A DNA stretch of 64,000 bases from Thamnidium elegans (GCA_025201345.1 JAIXMG010000005.1:1285790-1349789); one strand, 5' to 3'; positions 48,813-60,580 are shown, numbered from the stretch's first letter. Made by a program: numbers and translations. The notes: generated from the letters alone by a model not told the origin.

Positions 48813-49618
48813 CAGTGACTCACAAAACTGTCCCAATGTTTGGACTTTTTTTTTAAACGATAAACCGGTATATATAATTGACATTTAAAGTATCTTTTGT
48901 TATACCTCGTTCGATAGAAAAAACTGTCCTCTTTCCAAAAAAGCAAATTTCGAATTCTCAAAAAAATAATACCATAACTCTAACAGAAAGTATGTTTGCC
49001 TTATAAACTACAACCTATTCCGTTTGGTGGGCATTAAACTCTTAAAGTAAGTAAAAAAAAACATGCAAGATCATTATGAAACAGTTATCGAAGAACAAAA
49101 GAGACTCTGTTATTTCATTGCTTAAAAAAGGCAATTCACTTTGTCAAATTCAAAAGAAGCTTAAAGTTGGAAAGTCAACTGTATCTAGAATTCGTAAGGA
49201 AGCTGATTTAGATCATTCATTAGCAAAGGGGGGCCGTCCAGAACTTTTATCCGGTACTGACAAGCATTACTGTGTGCAACAAGTTACACGAAAGCGAGTT
49301 AAAAATGCCGTGAAAGTCACAAAAAAACTAGAAATCGATCTGGGAATCAAATGTAGCTCGGAAACAGTTCGCAGGATACTTAGAAGTCAGGGATTAGGCG
49401 CAATTGAGAAACATGACAAGACATTGCTTACGGATGGTCATGTTAAAAAACGATTAGCATGGAGCCGTGCACACAAAGATTGGACAGTTGACGACTGGAA
49501 GAGAGTTATATGGACCGACGAGACAAAAATCAACCGCTTTAATTCTGATGGTCGTCAATGAGTTTGGATCAGAGGAAATGAGGATCTCCAGAATCACCAT
49601 TGCAAACTTAAAGTCACA
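48813..49618 (+). mobile_element. Tc1/mariner element, left end and transposase N-terminus only
   Basis: The left terminal repeat starts CAGTGACTCACAAAAC at 48813 and is preceded by TA, as expected for Tc1 insertions. A transposase frame starts at ATG 49076: paired helix-turn-helix domain (LLKKGNSLCQIQKKLKVGKSTVSRIRKEA, GRPELLS), then CSSETVRRILRSQGL and WKRVIWTDETKINRFNSDGR with the first catalytic Asp. The next codon for the usual Trp is TGA (49559-49561), a nonsense change; VWIRGNEDLQNHHCKLKV follows, then Tc1 similarity stops abruptly near 49615. The rest of the transposase and the right terminal repeat are missing. Upstream, the T9 tract lies in the leader. Confidence 0.85.
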
Positions 49619-50546
49619 AATCAAGAATTGCTTGAATTAAGAAAACAATACAAACCAGTTAGATACAACAGCGCTGAGTATGATAGAATCAGACCTATCT
49701 TACAACCAGTATTTCAAGCGTACCGACAAAACAAGCCGTTTGATACTAATTGGGTGAAAATGTATAAAGAGGCTAAAAAACTGGAAAAGTACTACGACCC
49801 TGTGTTCAGTCGATGTTTCTTTCTGTATCTTTTTTGTTATGCAAGTATTATCAATCATTCGATATAATCCAGACTTGTTTGTTACAGAAATTGATAGTTC
49901 TGAATGGGACTTTGTGGTTAAATTCTGGGGGCTGATCACTGAAAGACTCTTTCGTGATTCAGAACTACGATTGAAATGGTAAGCTTTTTTTTTTTTTTTT
50001 TTTTTTTGAAACTTACTTTTTCTTCTTAGGGGTGACACTCACCCTACCTTGAATGATACAGTATCCGAAACAGCTCTTAACGTTGATTTAAGAGTACTCA
50101 ACGATAAAATGAAGCAAAGATATAATGTTGAACACGACATTGCCGTTCTAGAAGCAGCAGAGGGAGATCCTGGCAACACAAAGTTCATCTTCGATCGTTT
50201 CAAAATATCAATCGAAAACAAAGTTATCATTGATAACTACTTGTTAGATGGCGCTTTGTTGAGTTCTGTCAACTCCTTACAAGTATCTGGTCTTGGAATT
50301 CATTTCCTTAACACAACTCTTGAAGAACCTGGCTTGTATGTAACTAAAGAATTGAATTACCACACCGTCTCAAAATCGTTGGCAAGTCTTCCATTATACT
50401 TGGATTTAGCTTTGCATTTATTGTGTTTCCGGGACGACTGTGCCTCAAAAAGTAATACCTACAACGAGCATTTAGTCAACCAAAAAAATCAAAAAAAAAA
50501 AAAAAAAAAAAAAAATGGGACAAGTACAGCCCTCAGAGTTAACTGA
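49619..50546 (+). pseudogene. Orphan gene, 3' part, fused to Tc1 fragment
   Basis: From about 49619 the same frame that left the Tc1 protein reads an unrelated sequence: NQELLELRKQYKPVRYNSAEYDRIRPILQPVFQAYRQ, then after a break near 49815 the frame shifts, giving IIRYNPDLFVTEIDSSEWDFVVKFWGLITERLFRDSELRLKW; a GT-AG intron (about 49980-50029) leads to GDTHPTLNDTVSETALNVDLRVLNDKMKQRYNVEHDIAVLEAAEGDPGNTKF and on to FLNTTLEEPGLYVTKELNYHTV. Composition is that of a real globular protein. I do not recognise the family; it has the feel of a lineage-specific, multi-copy family. The 5' end is lost at the Tc1 junction. Confidence 0.55.
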
Positions 50547-51835
50547 AAAGCAAGAGTTCATTTGAGGAACATGGAACCCACCACGCAGCAACAGGTCTCG
50601 TATCCCTCCTCCTCCTCCTCCTAAAAACCTTTGGAAGTCAAGAATATAAAATAAAATATAAAAAAACTAATAAAGAAATAGTATACCAAGTTAATGTAAA
50701 TAAAGCAATATATCTTCTATCAAATGAGTAAAAAACGTCTGACACATAAAAAGGCGTTTGTCAATAAAGATGCATAGCTTTATCCATTTAGTAGTCTGAT
50801 CCTCTGCGTAACAGAGTTGAAATTTCTAGAACTTTATTTACAAGCACTCCCCTTTCCTTTAATAAAAATGGGTTTGTAGATATATAACTCGTGGTTAAGA
50901 AGATTAAGAGTATTTAAAGAGTGAATGTAATTTTATATCGTGAGCCATAATGGATTAAAAGCTGTAATTACCAAAAACAGGAGCTACAATAGTATGCAAT
51001 TTACGAAAATTCCAACAGGTTGAGGCTGCACAGTAATTTACGATTATTGCTTTATTATAATAGTCTAATTATTTTTATGGTCTGCATATATATTTAGGAA
51101 TGTACATATATCATCTTCAGATTTATTAATTGATATTTCCCCATTTATTCTTTAAATAAAATCTATAATGCCTAGAAAAAAAAACGTCCATAAATTTAGT
51201 ATGAAAGCCTTGTTTGGCGATGAATGTCATTGTATCTTTAATCCTGACTCTTGTATTGAAGATAGAACAAAAATATCTAATTGCTCAAAATATGGTAATT
51301 GTGGAATCCGAGCTGTAAAATAGTGATTGATATATACCAGCTATATATCTAATCTTTTGATTACTATTTAAGGTCTACTTTGGATTTTATTTGACAGACT
51401 TAATTATTTACCTGTGTAATAATCAAAGTACTTATTTATTTGTGGTACAGCAGGAAAATCATTATTTTCCCTTTTACACAAACGTCAGGCACAGATTATT
51501 TATGCACAAATAATCACAATAATCTATAAGCAGTTATCTTTAACACAATCAATTCAACTGTCATTGAATTCAAATCTCACTTTCATATACAATAACTTTC
51601 CTTTTGCAAATTAATAGAAACCATCTTATTTTTGACTTTTAACGAAATTATAGGACTCATATTTAACAACACATATATCAATTGCACTTTTTTTTCATAT
51701 AATTCTTCTTTTATATAATAAATTTATATTACAAAATGTACTATAATATTACCGTTTGATCGAATAACTATTTTATTCCATAATCTTTTAATGGATCCGA
51801 TATATACTGTAATGCTTTTTTTTTTTATTAATTAG
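50547..51835. other. Intergenic stretch with a small frame and LTR-like word
   Basis: Mostly AT-rich. A 51-codon frame, 51170-51325, reads MPRKKNVHKFSMKALFGDECHC and then CIEDRTKISNCSKYG; its end overlaps the word TGTGGAATCCGAGCT at 51298, which recurs at 61102. Not enough for a gene call. Confidence 0.4.
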
Positions 51836-54245
51836 CAAGTACCTTTCAAATCAGCCCTATAGGACCGGTCTTGTTTCTAACAATAAATCATATAAATATT
51901 CAAAAATATTATCGAGCCTTTTTTTCAAATTTTTTTATTCTTGAATTCTTGTTTAATTTACCATTACAATTGAGACATCACAAAAATTAAAATGCCAAAA
52001 ATTAATTCCATGATCTCGGTTGATGCACGCATCTCTGTATCCAAACAGTTTTTAACGCGTACTGAAGTTCCTGGACTTTTAAAAGACAAGTACGACTTCT
52101 CTACTCCTGAACTTCGTCTTTATGGAGTCATCATTGGTTCCATTACCGGTACCAATGGAGATGTAATGTGGCAGATTGTATTTGATGACGTTCCTGACAG
52201 AAACTTCTCTTTCCCGGGAACTACTATTAAATACGAAGGTCCTAGAAGATCTACTAGATCAGCTACCGTTTATGAACATATTAATTTGGATTATCCAATC
52301 GAAAAAGATAGTGACAGTAGTGATAATGGTAATGAAGAAGAAGAAATTATTGATATTGCAACTTCAGCTGTAAGTAATGACTGGAGAATGGATCATGTAA
52401 CGATTAACGCTCGTAACATCAGTCAATCATACAGATCTTTAACTTTGAAGTTCAACCTTTCGAGTAAATCAACTGCTTCTCCTGCTGATTTTTTCCTGCT
52501 CTTCTTGCCAATGGATCATATCCGCAACGTTGTTATCCCAACACTAACGCTCATGCATCCACTGTGATACATAATTGGATTGATATCACGTTTACGGAGT
52601 ATTTGACATGGATGTCTCTTCTTATGACTATGACTGTAATGGTATATGCTGATAAGAAAGCCTACTGGCACATGGGTCCTAGTCTCTTCTTTCCTAATAT
52701 CAACTTTCCTGATTACATGGGGTATAAAAGATTCTTTATGATTCTCCAATTCCTTGTCTTTGAATTGTATGGTGCGGCTAGAAGTAATGCAGATCCCCTT
52801 TACCAGATTTGTGGGTTCTTAGCAGCCTTCAACGAGACATTACCAAAATGTCTGGAACCAGCTAGGTATCTCTGTGTAGATGAGAGTATGAATTAGTGGC
52901 TCGGTAATGATATGCCTAATGTCAAAAAAGTGCCCAGGAAACCTCATCCTATCGGTCAGGAATTCAAAGCTCTTGCCGATAATCATACCTACTACATCCT
53001 TCAACTTGATACAGTAAGTGATAAGATACACAAGGAGTTTGGTGATGTGAACAGAAATTTGATTGCTACTGTCAAACGTTTATGTAAACCGTGGTTCGCA
53101 AGTGGTAGAACGATTATTGCTGACTCTTGGTTTGGTTCCCCTTTAATGACAAGTAGGTTATTAGATCAAGGGTTATTCTCTATCATGCAAGTAACCAAAA
53201 GAGTGTACTGGCCAAGGGGAATGCCTCGCACTGATATTATACAATGTCTTCAATCTGAGCGTGGAAGCTCTGCTTCCATGTCGAAGGTGGATGACTTTGG
53301 TCGTACCATTTTTGTCTGCGCGTACAGAGATAAAAAGGCGAAAGCTTTGATATCTTCTTGTAGTACTACGAGTCCCTCCACACGGGTTTACCAAGGGGTC
53401 AACGGTAGTGGCCTTCGTCGTCCACAGGTTTTTGAAGATTATGAAAGTCAAAAGAGTAGGATACTGTAGCTTTGTATATCTATATTGTATTTCTATATTT
53501 GATAATTGATTTTTGTTTTTTCTTCATCATAAACAGTGTAGATGCCAACAACAACCGCAGAGACAACATGGTATCTTTTCATGATATAATGAAGACTTAT
53601 CGTTGGGAAGTTTGCTTTTTGTCATTTGTGTCTGGTATCGCTGAAGCCAATGCTTTCAGCTGTTATAAGGTCTGGGGGAATAATGCAGAAAGGATTCTTC
53701 ATTCCGATTTTAAATGCAGGCTTGCACAGTCTTTGCTCAAAAAGGTCAAGGATTTCGGGAATTATGAAGAGGCAGGGCCTATGAATACAAGAAGCCGAAC
53801 TTCTGATGAAGCCCACAGGTATGTCGTTCTTGCCCAATATCCTGAAAGAAAAAGATTGGTATGTAGAACATGCAAGGAGCGGGGTGTAAAACCTTCTCGG
53901 GTTTCTAAAAGATGCGCATGCAACCTTAATGTCATATGCCCAAGAAATGAATAATAATATGCCCATGTAATCATTTATAAAGGTGTAACCTATTCATTTT
54001 TTAAAAAAAAAAATATATTGCTACAGCTTTTTTTTTTTTTTTCTGTTTTTGTAATCGGCCCTATAGGACCGATGAAATATTTGTGAGGCAAGTGTCCTTC
54101 TTTTTTTATAAAAAATTGTGAGAATGTATAGAAGATGTGGAAGTTAATGTTTTCATAAACATATTCCTTTAAAAAATATTTATTATCGTAAAAAATGATT
54201 TTTTGTGGCCGGCCCTATAGGGCCGATTTGTCGTAAAAGTACTTG
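51836..54245. mobile_element. piggyBac-type DNA transposon, full length, decayed
   Basis: Ends are inverted repeats: left CAAGTACCTTT at 51836, right (reverse complement) CAAGTACTTTT ending at 54245. The right flank is TTAA (54246-54249); the left flank is TTAG (51832-51835), a TTAA with one change. Subterminal copies of CCCTATAGG follow both ends: left near 51857, right near 54059 and near 54213. The piggyBac transposase frame lies inside. Length 2410 bases. This is a complete element by its borders. Confidence 0.9.
51992..53954 (+). pseudogene. piggyBac transposase with frameshift and nonsense codon
   Basis: From ATG 51992 (PKINSMISVDARIS) the frame runs through a region typical of piggyBac transposases up to about 52540, where it shifts: the continuation in another frame reads NTNAHASTVIHNWIDITF then FTEYLTWMSLLMTM. 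The catalytic centre LCVDESMN is followed by TAG (52894-52896), then WLGNDMPNVKKVPRKPHPIGQEFK, the hallmark D-E-S-M...P-x-K-P-x-x-x-G pattern. TIIADSWFGSPL carries the second Asp. An intron with donor near 53457 and acceptor near 53541 leads to a C-terminal Cys-rich finger: RLVCRTCKERG and RCACNLNVICP. One shift and one nonsense codon disable it. Confidence 0.88.
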
Positions 54246-54249
54246 TTAA

Positions 54250-55042
54250 TCAGCGAAAAAATTTAGTTAAAATAAAATAAGAATAAAATAAAATAATGTA
54301 TAAATAAAGTTTTTCTTGACTTCTTGTATAAGATCAATCTTCGAGTGAGGTCAATTGGGAAGTGGCGAGTGGGGGGATCATATTTCCTGTCTAAATAAAC
54401 AAATAAAGACGCTAATTATTTTTGTTTATATGGAGACAAAGTCTCTGAGTTTATTAGTGAAATTTAAAAGAAAAAGGTCACAATTAGGATATGACAAGCC
54501 TGTAATTGAGAATAAAAAAACCAATGATAAACCCGCAAATTGGATATTTGTAAACCCGCAAAAAAACGTAGCTGTCATTATTTGTTACATATTTGACTTT
54601 TTTACTGTACAAATAGTGAGCTGTTTTTTAAAAAATGAAGCGTCTCTCTGCTTTAGTTCTAGGAATCGGTACGACCAAATATAGAAAGTAAACCAAATCT
54701 GGACTGATGTCCGGACTCAAAAACAAATACGGTGGCACCCTCTTTTTTTTTTACTGCGACAGGTACAAAACTCTTTCAGAGGACTTTGTACGCGTATATG
54801 TATATATGGATACATGTTTTTTCGAGGCGCAGTTTTTCCAAGAAAATATCGGTTTATCAAAGACTGTTAAATTACATCAAAAATAGTTTCACGCGTGCAA
54901 TGAACTGAGTGTAATTTCTTATAATGCACTTCGCCACATATTACGCAACCGCAGTATTTTTTTATAAATATAATGCAATATTTCATCAGATTTTATTATT
55001 ATTCACTCTTCTCTTTTCCCAAATTCTTTTCACTAAAAAATA
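54250..55042. other. Intergenic stretch
   Basis: Between the piggyBac element and the BCS1-like gene. A frame at 54355-54684 is low in conserved features and is not called. Nothing else recognised. Confidence 0.45.
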
Positions 55043-57288
55043 ATGTCAGTAACAGATTTAATTAACCCTTCTTCACATATTGGAAATGCTATCCATCTTT
55101 TGCTCACTTTTCTTGAAAAGATCTCTGAAGAAAATTTTTGGAAAAGTATTCTTGGTGAACGTTTAGTTCTCCTTGGTCAAAAGTATTTTGGAAATGATTT
55201 TGTTGCCCTTTCTTTGGCTATTTATATCGCTCGTAAGTAATATATCGTATTACTCCTAAAAAAAACTCGTGTATATTAATCCTCTTTCCGCACAGCCATT
55301 TTAAAGACACACTGGCATAATTTGATAGAAATGCTTTTCAAAAAAGTCATAAATACAGATACAGTATCAGTAAAGATTTATTCTACAAATTCCTTGTATG
55401 ATAATATCAGTAGATATATTTTCGAACATGGTCCTTCTCGTGGAAACCTTACTACTGGTGTTGCCGAGTACGGAAATGGATGCAGAAATTATACCAGTAC
55501 CGATTACTATGGAGATGATGACGATTTGAATTCCGAGTATACTAGTAGTACCGTAAAGGATTCAGAATGTGATGATGATTCTATGAAGGTTAAGCTTCTT
55601 CCACGTAAGTTTTTTTTTTTTTTTTTTTGCTATTAATTATTGTGCGTGGCTAATAGTTATGTTTATAAAACAGCACCTAGTTTTGTGGAAGAGATTACTT
55701 ATAAAGGACATGTTATCTCTGCTTCATTTGTGGAATATAATGAGGATATACAAGAACATATTGAACTCACGTAAGTTTTCTCTTTTTTTTTTTTGCGAGT
55801 TTATTTAGCTATTTTTTTTTCCTAACGTATGAATATATGCTTAGTATGAGAGGTACCAATACTAGACTTTTACATTTGTTTATTCAAGAATGGTCTATTT
55901 TGTGCAACACAACTACAGTGAGTAAGGTATGTACTTTGCGACAGTAACAAAAAAATGTCAAAAAAAAACCAATCATTTATATATTTTAGTATGTATATCG
56001 TGCTAATGGTTGCTGTTGGAATTATGAGAGAGATTTACCTGAAAGATCTCTTGAAAGTGTCCACTTACGTGATGGTCAAAAAGAAAAATTGATTAACGGT
56101 AACCTACAATAAAATGAAAAATTATTGATACATATTCTAAAAATAAATCTACTTTAGATATGGAAACCTTTAGAAGTAGATCCGAGTGGTATCATAAGAG
56201 AGGTATTCCTTATCGTCGTGGATATCTCTTGTATGGTCCTCCTGGTACTGGTAAAAGTTCGATCATTCAAGCTATTGCCGTATGTACCATTATTTTCTAT
56301 TTTTTTTTTATGTTATCAAATACTAACTATTTTTCTCTATGTATAGAATACACTCGGTTTACATGTCGCTTTCTCTAGTTTATCTGGTATTGGTGGTAAT
56401 GACACTCTTTCTTCTCTTATGTCCGATTTACCCTATAATTCTATTATGGTAATTGAAGATATTGACCATTTGTTTGAATCCGTTACCGATAAAACCAAGG
56501 CCACCTCTTCTTCCTTAACAATGTCCGGTCTTTTAAACGTATTGGATGGTTTGCAAAGTCAAGAAGGATCTAGTAAATAATTATTTTATTTGTATTATTA
56601 TTACAAGAAAAATCATACTAATCTTTATATTATAGTGATTTTTATGACTTGTAATAATATTGATAAGATCCAGCCTGCTTTGCTTAGACCTGGAAGAATC
56701 GATCTCAAGTTCAAACTTGATTATGCTGCACCTGAACAAATTCGCGATACTTTCTGGAGATTTATGAACTTGGATGATGAAACCTCTTTGCCATTGGAAC
56801 CCGAGGAAAGATCTAAAGTGGAAAAGATTGCGTTAGAGTTCGAAAAGAGAATTCCCGCATACCATGTTACTACAGCTGAAATCCAAGGGTACTTTATTAA
56901 CTTGTTGTTGGCTTCAAAGGCAAATGATTGGTCCCAGGAGAACTTGCATAGGGAAATCTTTGAGCGCATTCCTGAGTTTATGAAGCAAGTAGAGTTGGAT
57001 AGAACGCAAGCTAAAAAGCATAGTGGAGATAAAGATATTAGCGATGATAAAAAAGACGATAAAGAGGAAGAAAAAAAGGACGATAAAGAGGATGAAAAGA
57101 AGGACGATAAAGAAGAAGAAAAGAAGGACGAAAAAGTAGATGAAAAGAAGGATGAAAAGAAGGATGAAAAGGAAAAAGCCAAAGAAGAAGAAAAGAAGGA
57201 AGTCAAAGAAGAAAACAAAGAAGTCGAAGAGGATGAAGTAAAGAAAGATGAAGATAATACCAAAAAAGAAGTTGAAAAAACTGAGTAG
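55043..57288 (+). CDS. BCS1-like AAA ATPase with long charged tail
   Basis: Member of the Bcs1 group of mitochondrial inner-membrane AAA ATPases (complex III Rieske protein translocase family). Eight exons 55043-55232, 55296-55604, 55674-55770, 55845-55926, 55990-56098, 56158-56279, 56347-56572, 56636-57288; 1788 bases, 595 residues. One membrane helix near residue 55 ([11 protein letters not shown]), a BCS1_N region with [10 protein letters not shown] and [10 protein letters not shown], then the AAA core: [20 protein letters not shown] (Walker A), [12 protein letters not shown] (Walker B) and [34 protein letters not shown] (the BCS1 second-region signature). The last 90 residues are Lys/Asp/Glu repeats, absent from normal Bcs1. 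A paralogue of BCS1 is likely, not the housekeeping copy. It lies inside the accessory block. Confidence 0.9.
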
Positions 57289-58496
57289 ATAGAATGAATA
57301 TATACCCATAAAACCCAAAATACGAACTGTAGAATAGAATAAAACTTGTAGTAATCGCAAAATATATATCTTTAAGCTACAGAACTTTTTAAATTTTTAC
57401 AAAAATTGTAACCCTTTTATAATGATGGATATAAACTTCCGCATCTTCGAAATTCTGGTTGGCCATCATGACCAAATAAAAGGGAAATCATGTCTTTCAA
57501 AGTTTCTATAACAGTATCTTAAATTTGCTATATTATATTACGGTAAAGTATATCAAACGTTTTTTAAAAAGCTTTTTACGATAAATATTCGTATTATTTT
57601 TCGTATTTAAAAATCAAGCTTAATACGAATATAGTCTAATAAAACTTCTTTTTTAACAATTAAGGAATAAGTTTTAAAGTCATTGAACTTTTGGCAAGCT
57701 TGTTACTTATGTTATTACAGTAAAGTCATTTTTATTTTGACGCTTCAGGGACCACTGCCTTTGGACCACAGGGTTGTACGTAGAGAAACTATAGGTTACC
57801 CAATCCTGCCTACTTTATGTATAGCCCTGTGTTCCGAGAGAAAATCGATGAGCTAAGCCAGAGATGGGGGGAAATGCGCAACTCTAGGATCTAATGCTTC
57901 ATTTAATTTTTTACCTACTTCTCACAAACAATTACTTTTAAAATATTTAAAAAAAAAATCAAATATAAAATTGTTAACACTAAATTACAAATAAAATTAG
58001 TAATCTATAATGTATATTATAAAATAGATGCGGCACTTATTTATTATTGTACAAAAAGATAGAGTTGAATTCACGTTACCCGAAGGCTTAAAAAATGTGA
58101 GGCTATGCGTGTTACAGATAAATGCCACATTTCTTCATTATATACTTATCACTCAGATTCATACTACCATAAGTTCGAGAGGTACCTTAATTATATTTAT
58201 CATGAGATAGACGAGGTAATCGCTACTAAGAAAGTTTATATTATATATATATATATATAAAAAGAAAGCGAGAAAGGTATTAATGTAAATGATTGTTATT
58301 GTAGAATCGAAAAAGCAATATTGTAATGTCTTTTTACGTAAATTAATTCTCAGTATATATTTCTACTTTTATCTTTGGCAACAAATTAATAAGAGCAACT
58401 AGAACAGTTTTTTATAAATGATTATAATCTTTATTTATAAATCAATAGAATCGAATTATTTGAACCATCTGTTTTAAATGATTTAATATTTAAACT
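57289..58496. other. Intergenic stretch
   Basis: Gene-free; bases 57750-57870 have more GC than their surroundings (GGACCACTGCCTTTGGACC). From about 57890 on the sequence is the first copy of the duplicated segment, including TA dinucleotides near 58235. Confidence 0.45.
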
Positions 58497-58844
58497 TTAT
58501 TCATCCACAATTTTAGTAACGCCATTTTTAAACTTTTTAGACGTCGTTACCATTTCATCAAAACTTTCTTGAAGTGCTCGCCCAACATTCTTTGGATCTG
58601 GAGAAGTAACAGAAAGAACCACGGCTAAGGAATATCTTTTATTTAAAAAGTCTTTTCTGAGACTGGTGTTTCCAGTCTCGCTGTTGACTTGGATTTGAAG
58701 ATTATGATATCCATCGTTCGACATTCCTTGCATATCAAGTCGCAAATCTATATTTTTCCAAATAGTTTGAGTGTCTTCAGGAAAATTTGTGAGAGAGTCC
58801 AACGGGATTTCGTCCAAAAAGACATCTAAAGCGGCATGTGACAT
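58497..58844 (-). CDS. Small protein of unknown function
   Basis: Single exon, 115 residues, starting MSHAALDVFLDEIPLDSL. It reads as a well-mixed globular protein with several hydrophobic strands (LRLDMQGM, LQIQVNSET, YSLAVVLSVTS) and ends FKNGVTKIVDE. I do not recognise the family. A decayed copy of its C-terminal part lies 850 bases downstream on the same strand, which supports that it is or was a real gene. It lies convergent with the BCS1-like gene. Confidence 0.65.
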   Translation of the reverse strand: MSHAALDVFLDEIPLDSLTNFPEDTQTIWKNIDLRLDMQGMSNDGYHNLQIQVNSETGNTSLRKDFLNKRYSLAVVLSVTSPDPKNVGRALQESFDEMVTTSKKFKNGVTKIVDE

Positions 58845-59691
58845 TTTTAAGAAAATAGTTTAAGAGAACAAAAAGATGGATTTTATTTAACGATAATTAT
58901 AGCACATCTACAGGTTACACCATTAGTTTGTGAACCTAACACCTCCTTCCCTAAAAAAGTGCAGAGAGAAGAAAATCATTACACTCTAGCGGTCCTTAAT
59001 TTAAAATGTTTAGACCCATCATATTTCACTGGTGTAATCGGTCTATATGAAACGAGGAGCTACATACTTTCTTTTCGAGTTATTGTATTTTTATAAGTAT
59101 TATACTCCAGACTAGTCTTTTAAAGACTACTTATGACCGGCCAAGTTAAATTTGAAGTCTTTTTGGTTTCGTGACGAAACATAACATATTCTCTCATCTC
59201 TTCGGAAAGGTTTGAATCTTGTTATTTTAATAGCTGAGCCCATCTTTCCTCACAAGTAAATATTTTATAAAAACAAGATCAACCATAACTGTTGCTCACA
59301 TTAAATAAAAAATAAAACTGGTGATCTATAATTTATATCTGAAACTGATATGGCAATTATTTACTATTGCAAAAACAATAATAAGTTGAATTCACGTTAT
59401 ATAAAGGCTTAGAAGCCTTGTGACTATGCGGGCTACTTCTCGCTATCATAAGGTTGAGGGTGGCCCTAATTACGTTTATTCTCATAGAATTGATGTGAGT
59501 ACTACCTACCGCAAAAGTTTATATATTTATATATATATATATATATATATTATAATAATAATAAAGAGAAAGAGACTGTATAATAAATAACTTTTGTTTT
59601 AGAATCAAAGGAATAAATAGTAAAATGTACTCTTGGATATAATTTTATTTTTTGTGGTGAATTATTAAAAGAAATTGTGTTCTATATTTTA

Positions 59692-59815
59692 GTAACACCA
59701 TTATTAAACTTTACTGACTTTACCATTTTATCAAAACTCTTTTGAAGTGCTCTCCCAACATTTTCTGGGTTTGGCGAATTAACAGAAAGAACCATAACTA
59801 AGAGATATCAGTCAA
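59692..59815 (-). pseudogene. Decayed copy of the small 58497 gene
   Basis: Minus-strand reading VLSVNSPNPENVGRALQKSF then DKMVKSVKFNNGVTKI-stop, against VLSVTSPDPKNVGRALQESF and FKNGVTKIVDE in the intact copy. The copy lost its N-terminal part; similarity stops near 59815 where BCS1-tail sequence starts. Confidence 0.8.
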
Positions 59816-59835
59816 AAAATTCTAATACGTTCGTC

Positions 59836-60000
59836 CCGAGGATGAAAAGAAGACCGATAAAAAAAATTGAAAATAAAGAAGTAGAGGAGGAGGAATATAT
59901 GCCCATAAAACCCAAAAGATGAATTGTATTAAATTCCTAGACATTTTAAAAATTTTAAAAGAGTTGTAATAGTTTTATTGTAATGTTTCTATTAATATCG
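59836..60000 (+). pseudogene. Fragment of a BCS1-like 3' end
   Basis: ATGAAAAGAAGACCGATAAA then AAATAAAGAAGTAGAGGAGG and the noncoding ATATGCCCATAAAACCCAAA correspond to the charged tail and 3' flank of the BCS1-like gene (57160-57330). No AAA core remains. Confidence 0.7.
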
Positions 60001-60580
60001 GTTGCACGTCCGATTTTGATCTTGTTCCTTGCAAGTTTTGTAATTAACTGTCGTTTTCAAATTATACACATTGGTACGTTGCCATGACTAGCAGGAAAAT
60101 CACATTTTTTCAAGTAATTGCTAGTACAATATGTTCTTATGCACATGTTTAAAGGTTTTGTTCTAAAAAATTATCTTGTTCTTTGTATAAATACTTTTTT
60201 ATAACAATATACAAAAAAAAGTTTATAAAGTATGTTTTTATAAAAAAAAATAGAGGCGGTCAGCAGTTAAAGCTCAGGAGTACAAGCTAGGTAATGGAGG
60301 TAACTATAATGTATGTCATTCAATTGACCAATTATATTTAAAGTTCACTGACAAATTTTGGTATTGCCATTTTGAACGATGTAAAAATAAGCTTAAAATA
60401 AAAAGCTATTGATAATGAAATAGTGATTTTTTTTAACTTCGTTTATTTAATACTTATCTTTTAACCTTTTAATTATACATTTGGTTTTATCTTAGAACTC
60501 ATAGTAACAAAAGAGTAATAACCACCAGCTGAGGCACGACACAGTACTTTGAGGTTACACAGGAAAACTACAAAAAAGCA

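Larger units (their letters stand above)
57890..60130. repeat. Partly deleted local duplication (BCS1 3' end plus small gene)
   Basis: The stretch about 57890-58850 (A) resembles about 59230-59825 (A'): both have TTGAATTCACGTTA, GACTATGCG-like and TTTATAT/TA runs, AGAATC, and then the same minus-strand protein end. Directly after A', bases from about 59836 to 60130 resemble the BCS1 end region 57100-57500: ATGAAAAGAAG, ATATRCCCATAAAACCCAAAA and a later GGAAATCA/GGAAAATCA stretch. So the order is tail, A, A', tail', as expected for a tandem array of [tail + A] that has lost parts. Similarity is moderate (many point changes and gaps), so it is not recent. Confidence 0.75.

Noticed and set aside
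51170..51325. 51-codon frame with several Cys
   Set aside because: Too short, and its end coincides with a repeated noncoding word.
54355..54684. 109-codon frame after the piggyBac element
   Set aside because: No domain, hydrophobic and charged parts without pattern; likely chance.
56721..57360. Long minus-strand open frames rich in Ser/Phe opposite the BCS1-like tail
   Set aside because: They mirror the Lys/Glu/Asp repeats of the true gene on the other strand and have no protein-like composition.
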